From Phycisphaerae bacterium (GTDB lineage: Bacteria; Chloroflexota; Anaerolineae; 4572-78; J111), in the NCBI GenBank assembly GCA_028285035.1, contig JANQQF010000181.1:124001-188000 (forward strand): a stretch of 64,000 nucleotides of DNA. Direction: 5' to 3'. Position 1 is the first letter of the stretch, and every line of letters begins with the position of its first letter. Below the pieces are notes generated by a model. The model was not told where the DNA came from, ran no database searches, and saw only the letters and a program-made list of their open reading frames with translations. Below are positions 52,585 to 61,958 of this stretch, one piece after another. The translations under genes were made by a program, and so were the position numbers.

Positions 52585-54300
52585 ATGAAAATTGAAGCCA
52601 ATGACTTAGAAGTTCAAGAGATATTTCCACTTGGATACTTTCGAATACCAAGATTCCAACGACCATATTCTTGGGGGGATGATGAAGTCAGCAATTTCTG
52701 GAATGACGTGATTAAAGACGAGAATGATCAATATTTTATAGGTTCTATGGTAGTCTACCAAGAAAAAAAACCTTACTTTGGCATTGTGGATGGTCAGCAG
52801 AGACTCAGTACAATAACACTAATACTTGCTGCCATTCGAAATGCATTCATTGCATTGGATGAAGAAAATCTCGCACGAGGAATACACCAATTTATTGAAC
52901 GGCCAAACATCGATAACCTTGATGAGTTTGTTCTCAATTCAGAGACATCATATCCGTATCTCCAAAATCATATCCAATCGTTTAATGGATATCAAGTGGA
53001 ATGTAGCGTGGGCTCAGAGGAACAGAATCTGAAGAATGCCTTTGAATACATCACCAAGAGTTTAGATAATGAGTTGCCGAGTGAGGTCAGTGGCGATGCA
53101 GTTCAATTGAGTATGTTTACAGATACAAAATCTGCTGCGGTGAAAAAATTAAAGGAAATCCGAGATAGGGTTCTATCGTTAAAACTCGTGTTTATTCAAC
53201 TAGATAATGAGGATGATGCATATCTGATTTTTGAAACGCTTAATGCACGTGGTCGTGATCTTACAACCTCGGATCTAGTCAAGAATCACTTGATGAAAAA
53301 AATGCAGTCAAATAATGAGAAAAATGATACTGCAAAAATAGTATGGAATCAGATTTTACAGCGGTTTGACGATGCAGGATTTCAACATGGGATGGATACT
53401 TATCTTGCGCATTACTGGTTGTCTGAAAAGAAATACATTACAGACAAGGCTTTGTTTGCAGATTTAAAGAATGAAGCATCGGACTCTCAAAGCGCCGCAA
53501 AATTGCTTAAGCAAATTGAAATTAACTCAGAGTATTATTTAAGTATTATTGCACCTAAGAGTTACCATTGGAACTCAGAACAGCAAAAGGTTAAACAGAG
53601 TCTTGAAGCACTGTTACTTTTTGGTGTTCAACAACAGCGATCAATGGTGCTTTCATTAATTCGAGCTTATCGTGAAAAGAGAATTTCACTAAAGATGTTC
53701 TCAACCGCTCTTGAGAAGATTGAATATTTTCACTTTGTATTCAACGCTGTGACATCACAGCGATCATCTGGGGCCATTGCTACAAACTATTCAAAGCACG
53801 CTATACAATTGTCTAAGGCTGAAGATCATTCAGCTATACAGTCTACCTTAACAAGTTTATCTCGAAGTTTAAAAGCAAAACTTCCCAGTTTTAATGAATT
53901 TCAAGCAAGTTTTATACAACTTAGTTACACTTCCAGGCGCACGAAAAATAAGACAGTCATTCACTATGCATTAAAAAAGCTCTTGGGGGAGAACCCCAGC
54001 GGATTGACTGTAGATTACGACTCGATGTCGATTGAACATTTGCTACCGGAAGACCACATTGACTCGGACGAAAAAGATGTTTTGGTAGGCAACATTGGAA
54101 ACCTTATCCTCATTGATAAGAAAACAAATAATGAAGAGTTAAAGAACTTGAATTTCGAGTCAAAAAAGAAAATTTTGTTGGAAAAGCAATACCCGCTCGA
54201 TGAAATAATTCTCAGTGTAGATGAGTGGAGTACAGAGAAAATAGAAGCAAGAGCTGTTTATTTGGCGAAAAAGCTGTATGATGAGAAAATTTTGGGATAG
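52585..54300 (+). CDS. DUF262/DUF1524 protein, GmrSD-like type IV restriction enzyme
   Basis: A 571-residue single polypeptide with the GmrS-like N-terminal DUF262 domain (PRFQRPYSW at 22-30 and VDGQQRLSTI at 68-77) and a C-terminal DUF1524-like HNH domain (SIEHLLPE about 482, then GNIGNLILIDKKTNNEELKNL). This fusion matches GmrSD, which cleaves sugar-modified hydroxymethylcytosine phage DNA (family knowledge). It is notably AT-rich compared with its neighbours, stands alone and is flanked by repeats, consistent with horizontal acquisition. The active-site Gln of EHxLPQ reads Glu here. Confidence 0.88.
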   Translation: MKIEANDLEVQEIFPLGYFRIPRFQRPYSWGDDEVSNFWNDVIKDENDQYFIGSMVVYQEKKPYFGIVDGQQRLSTITLILAAIRNAFIALDEENLARGIHQFIERPNIDNLDEFVLNSETSYPYLQNHIQSFNGYQVECSVGSEEQNLKNAFEYITKSLDNELPSEVSGDAVQLSMFTDTKSAAVKKLKEIRDRVLSLKLVFIQLDNEDDAYLIFETLNARGRDLTTSDLVKNHLMKKMQSNNEKNDTAKIVWNQILQRFDDAGFQHGMDTYLAHYWLSEKKYITDKALFADLKNEASDSQSAAKLLKQIEINSEYYLSIIAPKSYHWNSEQQKVKQSLEALLLFGVQQQRSMVLSLIRAYREKRISLKMFSTALEKIEYFHFVFNAVTSQRSSGAIATNYSKHAIQLSKAEDHSAIQSTLTSLSRSLKAKLPSFNEFQASFIQLSYTSRRTKNKTVIHYALKKLLGENPSGLTVDYDSMSIEHLLPEDHIDSDEKDVLVGNIGNLILIDKKTNNEELKNLNFESKKKILLEKQYPLDEIILSVDEWSTEKIEARAVYLAKKLYDEKILG

Positions 54301-54648
54301 CGTTTATTGGACTGCTGGCTAACAACACAAATAAACTAATCCATAATCCAAATTCTTCATTTGTTCTTCTGACAATCAATTTGATTGACTTGAAGGTGAA
54401 AACCTCCTAAAGATTTCTGGGTGATTCTCTGTCAATTTCAAGACCGGATTTCGTTCCAATGTGTCTCGGCCACAACCTTTTTCTCTTTATTAATCTAACA
54501 AAGCAATACATCTGACCCAAAAGCTGGGAATGGGCATTCGCTCAATCCCCTTTGTTCCCTTATAATTCTCCCGTATTGGGGCCTGGTCAGCAGAGTGAAC
54601 GATTGGGAGACAATCCGCAATGGCCGACGTCATGGGGGGCTGGATTAG
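54301..54648. other. intergenic region, AT-rich
   Basis: A 348-base gap after the GmrSD-like gene. It contains only weak inverted sequence (CAATCAATTTGATTG). No gene, terminator or promoter was recognised with confidence. Confidence 0.4.
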
Positions 54649-56322
54649 ATGATACCGATTGAAACCGATGTCCTGATTGTGGGGGCTGGCCCGGTGGGGT
54701 TAATGGGTGCTCGGCTGCTGGGGCGGCATCAGTTAGATACGATTGTTGCCGAGAAACGCGCGGTGCGCCTGGAAGCGCCGAAGGCACACGCCGTCAATTC
54801 GCGAACGCTCGAGATTTGTGCGGCGGCGGGGCTGTCAATGGAGCAAATTTACCGGGCGGCAACCCCGACGGGGGAGGGTGCGTTTGTGCGCTTCGTCGAA
54901 AATTTGGCAACACCGCCCTTCGGATCATTGCCCTATGAACGGCAGGACAAAGCGGTGCGCAAATTGACGCCTCACCCGTTGATCAATATCGCCCAACCCG
55001 CCTTTGAAGAGGTCATTGAGCGTTCCCTGGCGACATTAAGTAGTGTGCAGGTACGCAGGGGCTTGCTCTGGCGCTCGTGTGAGTCAGACGGCGATACCAT
55101 TGTGTCGGACTTGGTTGATCTTGACAGCGGCGACCATGTTAAGATTCGCAGCCGCTACCTGATCGCCGCCGACGGGGCTGGCAGCCCGGTACGAGAGGCG
55201 ATGCAGATCCCCATGGACGGCCCTGCAAATCTGACGAACAACATGATGATCCATTTTCAGGCCGATTTGCGGGCATTAGTTGGCGAACATCCCGGCATTC
55301 TCTACTTCTTGTTCGGCCCCACCGACAGCCGCGTGCTGATCGCTTATGACATTAGTAAAACTTGGGTGGTGATGCACCGTTGCCTGCCTGAAGAGACCAG
55401 TAAGGACTTTGGCCCCGAGCGTTGCCACGCGTTGGTGAACGCCGCCATTGGACAAGACGTTCCTGACTTGCAAATAAAAACGGTACGGCGCTGGTCTATG
55501 TCGGTACAGGTTGCCAAACAGTACCGAGTTGGCAACTGTTTTCTGGCGGGTGATGCGGCGCATCGGTTTCCGCCCTCCGGCGGTCTGGGCTTGAACACCG
55601 GCATCGGTGATATCGATAACTTGTGCTGGAAAATTGCGGCCGTTGAAGCCGGTTGGGCCAATCCCAAGCTCCTCGATAGCTACGAATCCGAACGGCGCGA
55701 AATTGCGCAAGTCAACGCGACGCAGAGTCATGAGAACGCCTCAAGCATGCTTATCTTAAAAGAGGCATTGGGGTATGGCTCTGGTCTGACCGTGAGTCGT
55801 GAAACGTTACGCGCCCGTCTGGCCGATCCGCAGGCTCGCTCGGCAATAGACGCAGCGATTGCGCTGCAAAAAGATCACTTTGACAGCTTGCGTTTACAAC
55901 TCGGCTATATTTATGGCGAGAACAGCAAGGTTGACGACCACTTACCGATTAACGAATATAGCCCGAGAGCCATAAACGGTGCCCACTTGCCTCATATCGT
56001 GTTGAGCGACGGGCGGTCAAGCCTTGACTTGATTGCACCCGATAGGCTGACGCTAATCAGTGGCCCCGATTCCCAGCAGTGGTCTTCCTGGGTTGATCAT
56101 AGTCATCTGCCAATCACCCATCGGGCTGAGGGCCGCGACTTTACCGTATCGGCTGGCAATTGGGCCAGTCAAATGCAATTGGGTCCCGCTGGTGCACTCT
56201 TGGTGCGCCCCGATGGACATATTGTTGAGGTTGCCGATCATGGCCTGGCCTCGACCCTAACAGGAGAAGCAAATGGATCTTGGATTAAACGGTCGCAAAG
56301 CGCTGGTTGCCGCTTCTACTAG
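54649..56322 (+). CDS. FAD-dependent aromatic-ring monooxygenase
   Basis: Flavoprotein hydroxylase of the PheA/TfdB type, 557 residues. DVLIVGAGPVGLMGARLLGRHQL is the FAD Rossmann motif. The central DG-like segment occurs in RYLIAADGAGSPVREAM, and FLAGDAAHRFPPSGGLGLNTGIGDIDNLCWKIAA is the second FAD motif. C-terminal thioredoxin-like end is present. Likely hydroxylates a phenolic or similar ring with NAD(P)H and oxygen. The stop lies 50 bases inside the next gene, so the two are translationally coupled. Confidence 0.92.
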   Translation: MIPIETDVLIVGAGPVGLMGARLLGRHQLDTIVAEKRAVRLEAPKAHAVNSRTLEICAAAGLSMEQIYRAATPTGEGAFVRFVENLATPPFGSLPYERQDKAVRKLTPHPLINIAQPAFEEVIERSLATLSSVQVRRGLLWRSCESDGDTIVSDLVDLDSGDHVKIRSRYLIAADGAGSPVREAMQIPMDGPANLTNNMMIHFQADLRALVGEHPGILYFLFGPTDSRVLIAYDISKTWVVMHRCLPEETSKDFGPERCHALVNAAIGQDVPDLQIKTVRRWSMSVQVAKQYRVGNCFLAGDAAHRFPPSGGLGLNTGIGDIDNLCWKIAAVEAGWANPKLLDSYESERREIAQVNATQSHENASSMLILKEALGYGSGLTVSRETLRARLADPQARSAIDAAIALQKDHFDSLRLQLGYIYGENSKVDDHLPINEYSPRAINGAHLPHIVLSDGRSSLDLIAPDRLTLISGPDSQQWSSWVDHSHLPITHRAEGRDFTVSAGNWASQMQLGPAGALLVRPDGHIVEVADHGLASTLTGEANGSWIKRSQSAGCRFY

Positions 56323-57052
56323 CGGATTGGGGCTGGCCTGCGCCACGGCGCTGAGCCGCGAGGGGTGCGAAGTCTGGATCAACGGGCGTGATGTCAGCCG
56401 ACTTGAGGCAGCCCAAGCCAAAATCGAGCAGCAAACTGGGGGACCGGTCAACACGGTTGCGGCTGATATCAACACGCCCGAGGGCCGCGACGTGCTCGTC
56501 AATGCGTGCCCCGAACCAGACATCCTGGTCAACAACAACGCCGGGCCACCACCGGGCAAACTGGCCGACTGGGATCATGAGGCGTGGATGGTCGCGATTG
56601 AAGCCAATATGCTCGCGCCGATCTTGTTGATTCGGGCTGTGCTGCCTGGTATGCGGACACGCCGCTTTGGTCGCATTGTCAATATCACTTCAGCCATGGT
56701 TAAAAGCCCACGAGCGAGGATGTCTTTGTCAACGACCGCCCGAACGGGGCTGACTGCCTTTTCCAAAGCCATGTCCATTGAGTCAGCGGTCGATAACGTC
56801 ACCATCAATAATTTGCTTCCCGAGCGAATCGATACGCCAAGGCAACGCTTTATGGCCGAGCGCATGATGAAGGAGTACGGCATTGATATGGAAGAGGCGA
56901 GACGCCGCATTGCCCAATCAATCGCAGCCAAACGCCTGGGTGCACCAGAAGAATTCGCCGACACGTGTGCCTTCTTGTGTAGTGCCCAAGCGGGCTACAT
57001 CTCTGGGCAGAATATCCAGCTTGATGGTGGCTCATATCCCGGACTGATATAA
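56273..57052 (+). CDS. atypical SDR family oxidoreductase
   Basis: SDR-fold protein, 259 residues, with cofactor loop ASTSGLGLACATAL and NNNAG. In place of the YxxxK active site it has SLSTTARTGLTAFSKAM, so the catalytic Tyr and Lys are not at the usual places. This pattern occurs in a known atypical SDR subgroup. AGGAGAAGCAAATGG places the start inside the monooxygenase gene. It may bind cofactor without standard redox chemistry, or use a different Tyr. Confidence 0.88.
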   Translation: MDLGLNGRKALVAASTSGLGLACATALSREGCEVWINGRDVSRLEAAQAKIEQQTGGPVNTVAADINTPEGRDVLVNACPEPDILVNNNAGPPPGKLADWDHEAWMVAIEANMLAPILLIRAVLPGMRTRRFGRIVNITSAMVKSPRARMSLSTTARTGLTAFSKAMSIESAVDNVTINNLLPERIDTPRQRFMAERMMKEYGIDMEEARRRIAQSIAAKRLGAPEEFADTCAFLCSAQAGYISGQNIQLDGGSYPGLI

Positions 57053-58302
57053 TGAGTTCTAAAAACGGTAAGAACTTTCGCAAATACGTGCGTCCGCACG
57101 ACGATCCGCGGATTGCCGGGATCGAGAAAATGGATGCCTATTCTTGGGCTGATCGGATCATGTCAATCCCCAGAGTCGCCCCCTTATTCGCCGAATGGCA
57201 AAAACGGTACCAGGAATCAGAGTTCTATGGCATAACCAGTGATGGCGAGCGTATCGACGGTTTATTCGAATTGGCAGACGAGGGTGCGCCAGTTGAGGCG
57301 ATGGTGCTTGCAGCCAACGACTTGCTAGCCCAATTGAGCCCCGCACAAAAGCAAACCTTGTGTCACGAGCTGGATGCCCGCGAATGGCGCGCTTGGATGA
57401 ATCCTGAAGTGTATATGCATCGATTTGGCTTGCGTCTGGAGGAAATCGAGGCTGGCCTGCGCGAATCGATTCTCGCCGTGATTGAGTCGAGTCTGAGTCC
57501 GGCTGGTTATCAAAAGATGCGGGGCCTGATGCAGATCAATCATTTCCTTGGTGAACTTGTCGGTGGGCCAGGTGTACTCAACGAATACAGCTACAACTTC
57601 AATTTATTCGGTAAGCCCGACCTGACATCTCCCTGGGGCTGGACATTTTATGGCCATCACGTGTGCCTGAGCTGTTTAGTGATTGGCCAGCAAATGGTTC
57701 TCACTCCCGTGTTCTTCGGCGCAGAGCCAGACCATATCGACAGCGGTCCCAATGCCGGGCTGCGGGTATTTGAAGCTGAGGAGCGGGGTGCCCTGGAGCT
57801 TATGCGCAGCCTTGATCCGGCTTCGCAAAAACTGGCCCTTTTGTATCATCACAAGCGCGATCCGCTGATGCCCGCCGGGCGTGTCGCAATGGCGGATGAG
57901 TTGCACCTTTGCGGTGCCTTTCAAGACAATCGCGTCGTGCCCTTGGAAGGTACCCCAGCGAGCGGTTTTTCCTCAGAATCACGAGAACGCCTGTTGGGTC
58001 TGATCCGGGCCTACCTCAATTATCTGCCGTGTGGCCCCCTTGAGGCGCGGATGCGTGACGTCGAGCAGCATTTGGATGACACCTGGTTTTGCTGGATCGG
58101 TGGCACGGATGATGACAGCCCGTTTTATTACCGGATTCAAAGCCCCGTGTTGATCATCGAGTTCGATCATCAGGCCGGAATTTTTTTGAGCAATACCGAG
58201 CCTGAGAAATTTCACATCCACACATTAATCCGAACGCCGAATGGCAACGACTATGGGATGGCATTGTTACGCCAATGTTGCAATGGCCAGTCTGATCAGT
58301 AA
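57052..58302 (+). CDS. DUF3500 family protein
   Basis: A 416-residue protein matching the DUF3500 pattern. PWGWTFYGHHVCLSCLV (about 200), an EPDHIDSGPNAGLRVFEAEERGALELMRSL segment, the FDHQAGIFLSN region and the closing FHIHTLIRTPNGNDYG are hallmarks. Several conserved His and Asp suggest a metal site, but no activity is established for the family. Its ATG shares a base with the preceding stop (TAATG), so the monooxygenase, SDR and DUF3500 genes form one coupled operon. Confidence 0.88.
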   Translation: MSSKNGKNFRKYVRPHDDPRIAGIEKMDAYSWADRIMSIPRVAPLFAEWQKRYQESEFYGITSDGERIDGLFELADEGAPVEAMVLAANDLLAQLSPAQKQTLCHELDAREWRAWMNPEVYMHRFGLRLEEIEAGLRESILAVIESSLSPAGYQKMRGLMQINHFLGELVGGPGVLNEYSYNFNLFGKPDLTSPWGWTFYGHHVCLSCLVIGQQMVLTPVFFGAEPDHIDSGPNAGLRVFEAEERGALELMRSLDPASQKLALLYHHKRDPLMPAGRVAMADELHLCGAFQDNRVVPLEGTPASGFSSESRERLLGLIRAYLNYLPCGPLEARMRDVEQHLDDTWFCWIGGTDDDSPFYYRIQSPVLIIEFDHQAGIFLSNTEPEKFHIHTLIRTPNGNDYGMALLRQCCNGQSDQ

Positions 58303-58325
58303 ATGAGTATCTAGGGCGATTTGGT

Positions 58326-58946
58326 TTAACGGCGGATAATCAGGTGAGGTTTACCCTGATCCTGGAGATACTTTTCGATGTATTTGAACAGTTGCATAGT
58401 GTTGATGGGGGTGGTGAAAACACCATCGATACGTGGGTTGGGTGGCCGGCTGAAGTCGGTGGTCCACTCTGACATCAACGCAATCTTCATTTCATCAAGC
58501 AATGGATTCGCCTGAATACGAGTGCATAGTTCGTGAACATCCATATCAGGTAAATCTGCCTCAATGAGAACGATGTGGGGAATTTTTATTTGGAAGAATT
58601 GCAGCGCGTCCTCAGCCGAGCGGACAAACTCGTTGTAGTAGCCCTGTAGACTAAAAACGGCGTTGAGATAGTTGCAGTGGATGCTATTATTGTCAACCGT
58701 TAAAATGCGGGCGGTCTCCTGGACTCGCAAAGTGCGTCCCTGATAGGTTTGCCCGTTTAAGACCTCAATCGCTTGGCGGCCTTCATCAATCGGCATTTCA
58801 ACAAACCCCGCATTATGCTGATACTTACGTTCAATCTGGGTGAGGGTCATGAGACCATAAGGAACGAATAATTCTTTGAGTTCAAGATCCGTTGCCAGCG
58901 TAGATAAATTATCGACATGGATCATCATTGAATTGTGATGGCTCAT
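58326..58946 (-). CDS. RRM RNA-binding domain fused to a degenerate receiver domain
   Basis: A 206-residue two-domain protein. Residues about 7-78 are an RRM with RNP2-like MIHVDNLS (7-15) and RNP1-like HNAGFVEM (44-51). Residues about 80-200 resemble a CheY receiver: ILTVDNNSIHCNYL at the acidic-pocket position, then IVLIEADLPDMDVHELC, where the phosphoacceptor Asp is replaced by Glu129, and GVFTTPINTMQL, where the conserved Lys before Pro is Thr. The receiver is therefore probably not phosphorylated normally. No helix-turn-helix. A role in RNA binding regulated by protein contact is inference. Convergent with the DUF3500 gene. Confidence 0.82.
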   Translation of the reverse strand: MSHHNSMMIHVDNLSTLATDLELKELFVPYGLMTLTQIERKYQHNAGFVEMPIDEGRQAIEVLNGQTYQGRTLRVQETARILTVDNNSIHCNYLNAVFSLQGYYNEFVRSAEDALQFFQIKIPHIVLIEADLPDMDVHELCTRIQANPLLDEMKIALMSEWTTDFSRPPNPRIDGVFTTPINTMQLFKYIEKYLQDQGKPHLIIRR

Positions 58947-59262
58947 TGAGAAAAACCTTTCTGCGGTTGTTAATTCATTCGCAAGAAATCATCTAAGTGA
59001 CCAACCGGAACTGTCCTGAAATGTTCAGAAGTTCATTATGGGGTCAGTAGCTCTCAATGTAGCACAAAACAATGTTAAACTGAATCACATTTTAGTCCTA
59101 GCATTAATGGACTAGATCAATGACTTAGGATGAAATATATAAGGATTAATAAGGTGAACAAGGTAGAGATTTTGCTTGAGGAGATACTTGTAGCCGAGGT
59201 TTCCAAATTTTGTAGGCGTAATTACGAGATTGGAAATCTCGGCTACAGGAGGATAATCAGGC
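58947..59262. repeat. intergenic region with an 18-base inverted repeat
   Basis: Arms TGTAGCCGAGGTTTCCAA (59189-59206) and its complement TTGGAAATCTCGGCTACA (59230-59247), one mismatch, loop 23 bases. It resembles dispersed TGTAGCCGAGATTTCC elements. The rest of the 316-base gap shows nothing else that I can support. Confidence 0.65.
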
Positions 59263-59577
59263 TTACGAGGCGGGCTTAATATATTTTGGTGTGGCCATTC
59301 CCACTTCGGGCATTCCTGCTAGCAAGGGGCCAGCCGCAGCCATATATTCGGCGAACCAAGGCTGTTGGGCATTGGCTTCAAAAGCTTTAATGTCGGTGTA
59401 ATATTCGAAAATATAGAAGGTATCAGCATCGGCATTATCATAACAGAAAAAATAAGTTTGCTGGGCTTCGTTTGCCTCAAGCCGAGGTTTCAAATGTGAC
59501 TCCCAAAGAGCCATCACTTCGTCTCGCTTACCGGGTTGCGTTTTTGTTTTTATGAACATTGCTAAGGTTTCCATCAT
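59263..59577 (-). CDS. antibiotic biosynthesis monooxygenase (ABM) domain protein
   Basis: Small ferredoxin-like ABM-domain protein of about 104 residues. Markers are ETLAMFIKTKTQPGKRDEVMALWESHL, YFFCYDNADADTFYIFEYYTDIKAFEAN and QQPWFAEYM. Homologues act on small aromatic or heme-like ligands. ATG 59577 (or 59574) follows AAGGAG closely; the longer frame to 59622 is not supported. Confidence 0.88.
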   Translation of the reverse strand: MMETLAMFIKTKTQPGKRDEVMALWESHLKPRLEANEAQQTYFFCYDNADADTFYIFEYYTDIKAFEANAQQPWFAEYMAAAGPLLAGMPEVGMATPKYIKPAS

Positions 59578-59660
59578 CAATCTCCTTTTGAAATAATATA
59601 AAAGTCGATTACAGATTAGCACACATGTTCACTTTATTCTTCTTGAAAATTGCTCAATCT

Positions 59661-61865
59661 TCAGCCCTGATACCGCAACAACCGCATTCCATTCAAGGTG
59701 ACCAACAGAGAGGTTCCCATATCAGCCAGAACTGCCATCCACATCGTGCTAAGACCCAAAATTACAAGGATCAGAAAAACACCTTTGAGCCCGATGCTAA
59801 TGGCAACGTTCGTAAAAATGGTCCGCATCGTGGTTTGACTGAGTTTGAAAAGAAAGGGCAGTTGACGTAGATCATCATTCATCAGCGTGATGTCGGCGGT
59901 TTCCATTGCTTGCGCGTTACCCGCTCCGCCGATGGCAATACCCACGCTGGCCGTCGCTAAGGCTGGGGTGTCGTTAATCCCGTCACCGACCATCGCTACA
60001 GAGCCGTACTCAAGCTGCAACTGCTCCACGGCCTGCACCTTGTTTTCGGGCAACAATTCAGCCCGCACATCCGTTACCCCAACCTCAGCAGCAATCTGCT
60101 CAGCCACCCATTGATTATCACCCGTCAACATCACGGAGTGGACCACCCCACTTTCTTTTAGGTGCGCAATCACCTCGGGGCTATCGGGCCGAATGGTATC
60201 CGCCACCGTAATCGTACCCAAATAATCGTCATTGCTCCCAACAAGCAGCGGCGTGTAGCCTTGATTGCTACTGGCCTGAGCACTTTGACAGGCTTGTTCT
60301 GGATGAGGCATCGCTTCGTCAAAGTAGCTGTGACTGCCCACCACAACAGAGGCCCCATTGACTTGTCCCATCACTCCTTTACCAGTGAGTGCCTGGACCA
60401 TCTCCGCTGTCGGGTATTTTTGATGGAGGTTACGTGCTTCAGCCTGATTGAGAATGGCCGACGCAAAGGGATGCTCGCTACGCCGTTCGACCGCACTAGC
60501 CAGAGCCAGAACGTCGTCGCACCAGTAACAAGTACCAATCGCCAAATCGGGTGTCTCCTCACACACAGCGGCACGCAAGGCAACAACCTTTGGCTGCCCT
60601 TTGGTCAGCGTTCCCGTTTTATCAATAGCCACAGCTTTGATCCGGCTCAATGTTTCCAAATAAGCTCCCCCTTTGATCATCACCCCACGGCTTGCCGCAT
60701 TGCTAATCGCGCTGATGATACTCACGGGCGTACTGATGACCAAAGCACACGGACAGGCCACCACCAGGAGAGCCAAGCCACGATAGAGCCAGCCAAAGGT
60801 ATCTGGGTTCGGGTTCCAGAAGGGCTGGTCAAAGAACAGGGGTGGCACAATGGCAACGAGAGCAGCAAAAGCAACCACGGCTGGGGTATAATACTTGGCA
60901 AATTGATCAATAAAACGTTGGCTAGGAGCACGTTTCTCCTGAGCCTCCTCAACCATTTTGATCAAACGGCTGATGGTGTTATCACTGGCCAAATGCGTAA
61001 CCTCGACCTCAAGCACACCTTCGCTGTTGATGCTACCCGCAAAGACCTCAGCCCCGATCCCTTTTTCGATGGGCTTGCTCTCCCCCGTGATGGGGGCTTG
61101 ATCGACACTCGAATATCCAGCAATGACCCGCCCATCCATCGGAATACGCTCCCCTGGCTTGACCACAATAACTTGACCGATCAACAAATCATTAATGTTC
61201 ACTCGTGTTTCCTGCCCTGAAGCTGGGTCAAGCAGGGTTGCCTCATTGGGGACCACAGCCATCAGGCTACGGATGGATTGTCTGGCTCGACTGGCAGTGT
61301 ACCCCTCCAAACTCTCGCCCAAGGCAAACAAAACCATCACCATACCTGCCTCAGTGTAGGCCCCGATGATAACAGCCCCAATGGCTGCAATGGTCATCAG
61401 GACATTGATGTTGATTTCCCGATTGATAGTCAATGTCCGCCAAGCGCTTCGAGCGATAGGTAGCCCTGCGGCAAGCATCGCCGCTAGAGAGGTTACAGCC
61501 ACGAATGGCAGATGGATCCCCAGAAGCTCATCAAAAATCAAACCGGGCAAAATCAACATTGCCCCGATCAAGGTTAAACGGGTGTCATTTCGTTGCCACA
61601 TATAGTGAAAAAAGTTGGTTGGGGTGTCAGGCTGGACAGCTCGATTTTGATTGGGTTCGGCGACCGAAAATCCCAACTCCTGAACCCGTTCGACAATCGT
61701 CTGCCGCTCAATGGCACCTCGAACACGCAGCTTTTCGGTTGTAAAATTCAGCTCACACCCATCAACCCCATTCAGTTGGGCCACGCCTGTCTCAATCGAG
61801 CGGGCACAGCCAGCACAATCCATTCCTTGAATGGTTAAGGTGAGTTCGTTGTTTATTTGGGACAT
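59661..61865 (-). CDS. heavy-metal translocating P1B-type ATPase
   Basis: Metal efflux pump, 734 residues, probably for zinc, cadmium or lead given the CPC motif (VACPCALVIS, about 373). It has an N-terminal HMA domain with GMDCAGC, eight predicted membrane spans, the DKTGTLTKG phosphorylation motif (about 413), a SEHPFASAIL HP locus and the MVGDGINDTPALA hinge (about 628). A cytoplasmic His/Cys cluster lies at YCWCDD-like CYWCDDVLALAS in the N-domain. The promoter is of MerR type and the regulator is immediately upstream; CPC-type pumps in such pairs export divalent toxic metals. Confidence 0.95.
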   Translation of the reverse strand: MSQINNELTLTIQGMDCAGCARSIETGVAQLNGVDGCELNFTTEKLRVRGAIERQTIVERVQELGFSVAEPNQNRAVQPDTPTNFFHYMWQRNDTRLTLIGAMLILPGLIFDELLGIHLPFVAVTSLAAMLAAGLPIARSAWRTLTINREININVLMTIAAIGAVIIGAYTEAGMVMVLFALGESLEGYTASRARQSIRSLMAVVPNEATLLDPASGQETRVNINDLLIGQVIVVKPGERIPMDGRVIAGYSSVDQAPITGESKPIEKGIGAEVFAGSINSEGVLEVEVTHLASDNTISRLIKMVEEAQEKRAPSQRFIDQFAKYYTPAVVAFAALVAIVPPLFFDQPFWNPNPDTFGWLYRGLALLVVACPCALVISTPVSIISAISNAASRGVMIKGGAYLETLSRIKAVAIDKTGTLTKGQPKVVALRAAVCEETPDLAIGTCYWCDDVLALASAVERRSEHPFASAILNQAEARNLHQKYPTAEMVQALTGKGVMGQVNGASVVVGSHSYFDEAMPHPEQACQSAQASSNQGYTPLLVGSNDDYLGTITVADTIRPDSPEVIAHLKESGVVHSVMLTGDNQWVAEQIAAEVGVTDVRAELLPENKVQAVEQLQLEYGSVAMVGDGINDTPALATASVGIAIGGAGNAQAMETADITLMNDDLRQLPFLFKLSQTTMRTIFTNVAISIGLKGVFLILVILGLSTMWMAVLADMGTSLLVTLNGMRLLRYQG

Positions 61866-61918
61866 GATGTATCTCCGTCGGTTGGATGATGGTCCAACCC
61901 CTTGATTTTGATACACCA

Positions 61919-61950
61919 ATGATACACCTTGAAGTCGGGTTTAAAGTCAA
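61919..61950 (-). promoter_or_regulatory. MerR-type promoter of the metal ATPase
   Basis: On the minus strand TTGACT (61950-61945), an unusually long 20-base spacer and TATCAT (61924-61919). The spacer contains a dyad ACCTTGAA / TTTAAAGT (six of eight matching), as expected for a MerR-family activator that realigns the promoter. Confidence 0.85.
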
Positions 61951-61958
61951 GAGGCAAG

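Noticed and set aside
60162..61220. 352-codon plus-strand frame inside the P-type ATPase gene
   Set aside because: The minus strand has all P-type ATPase motifs; this frame shows none.
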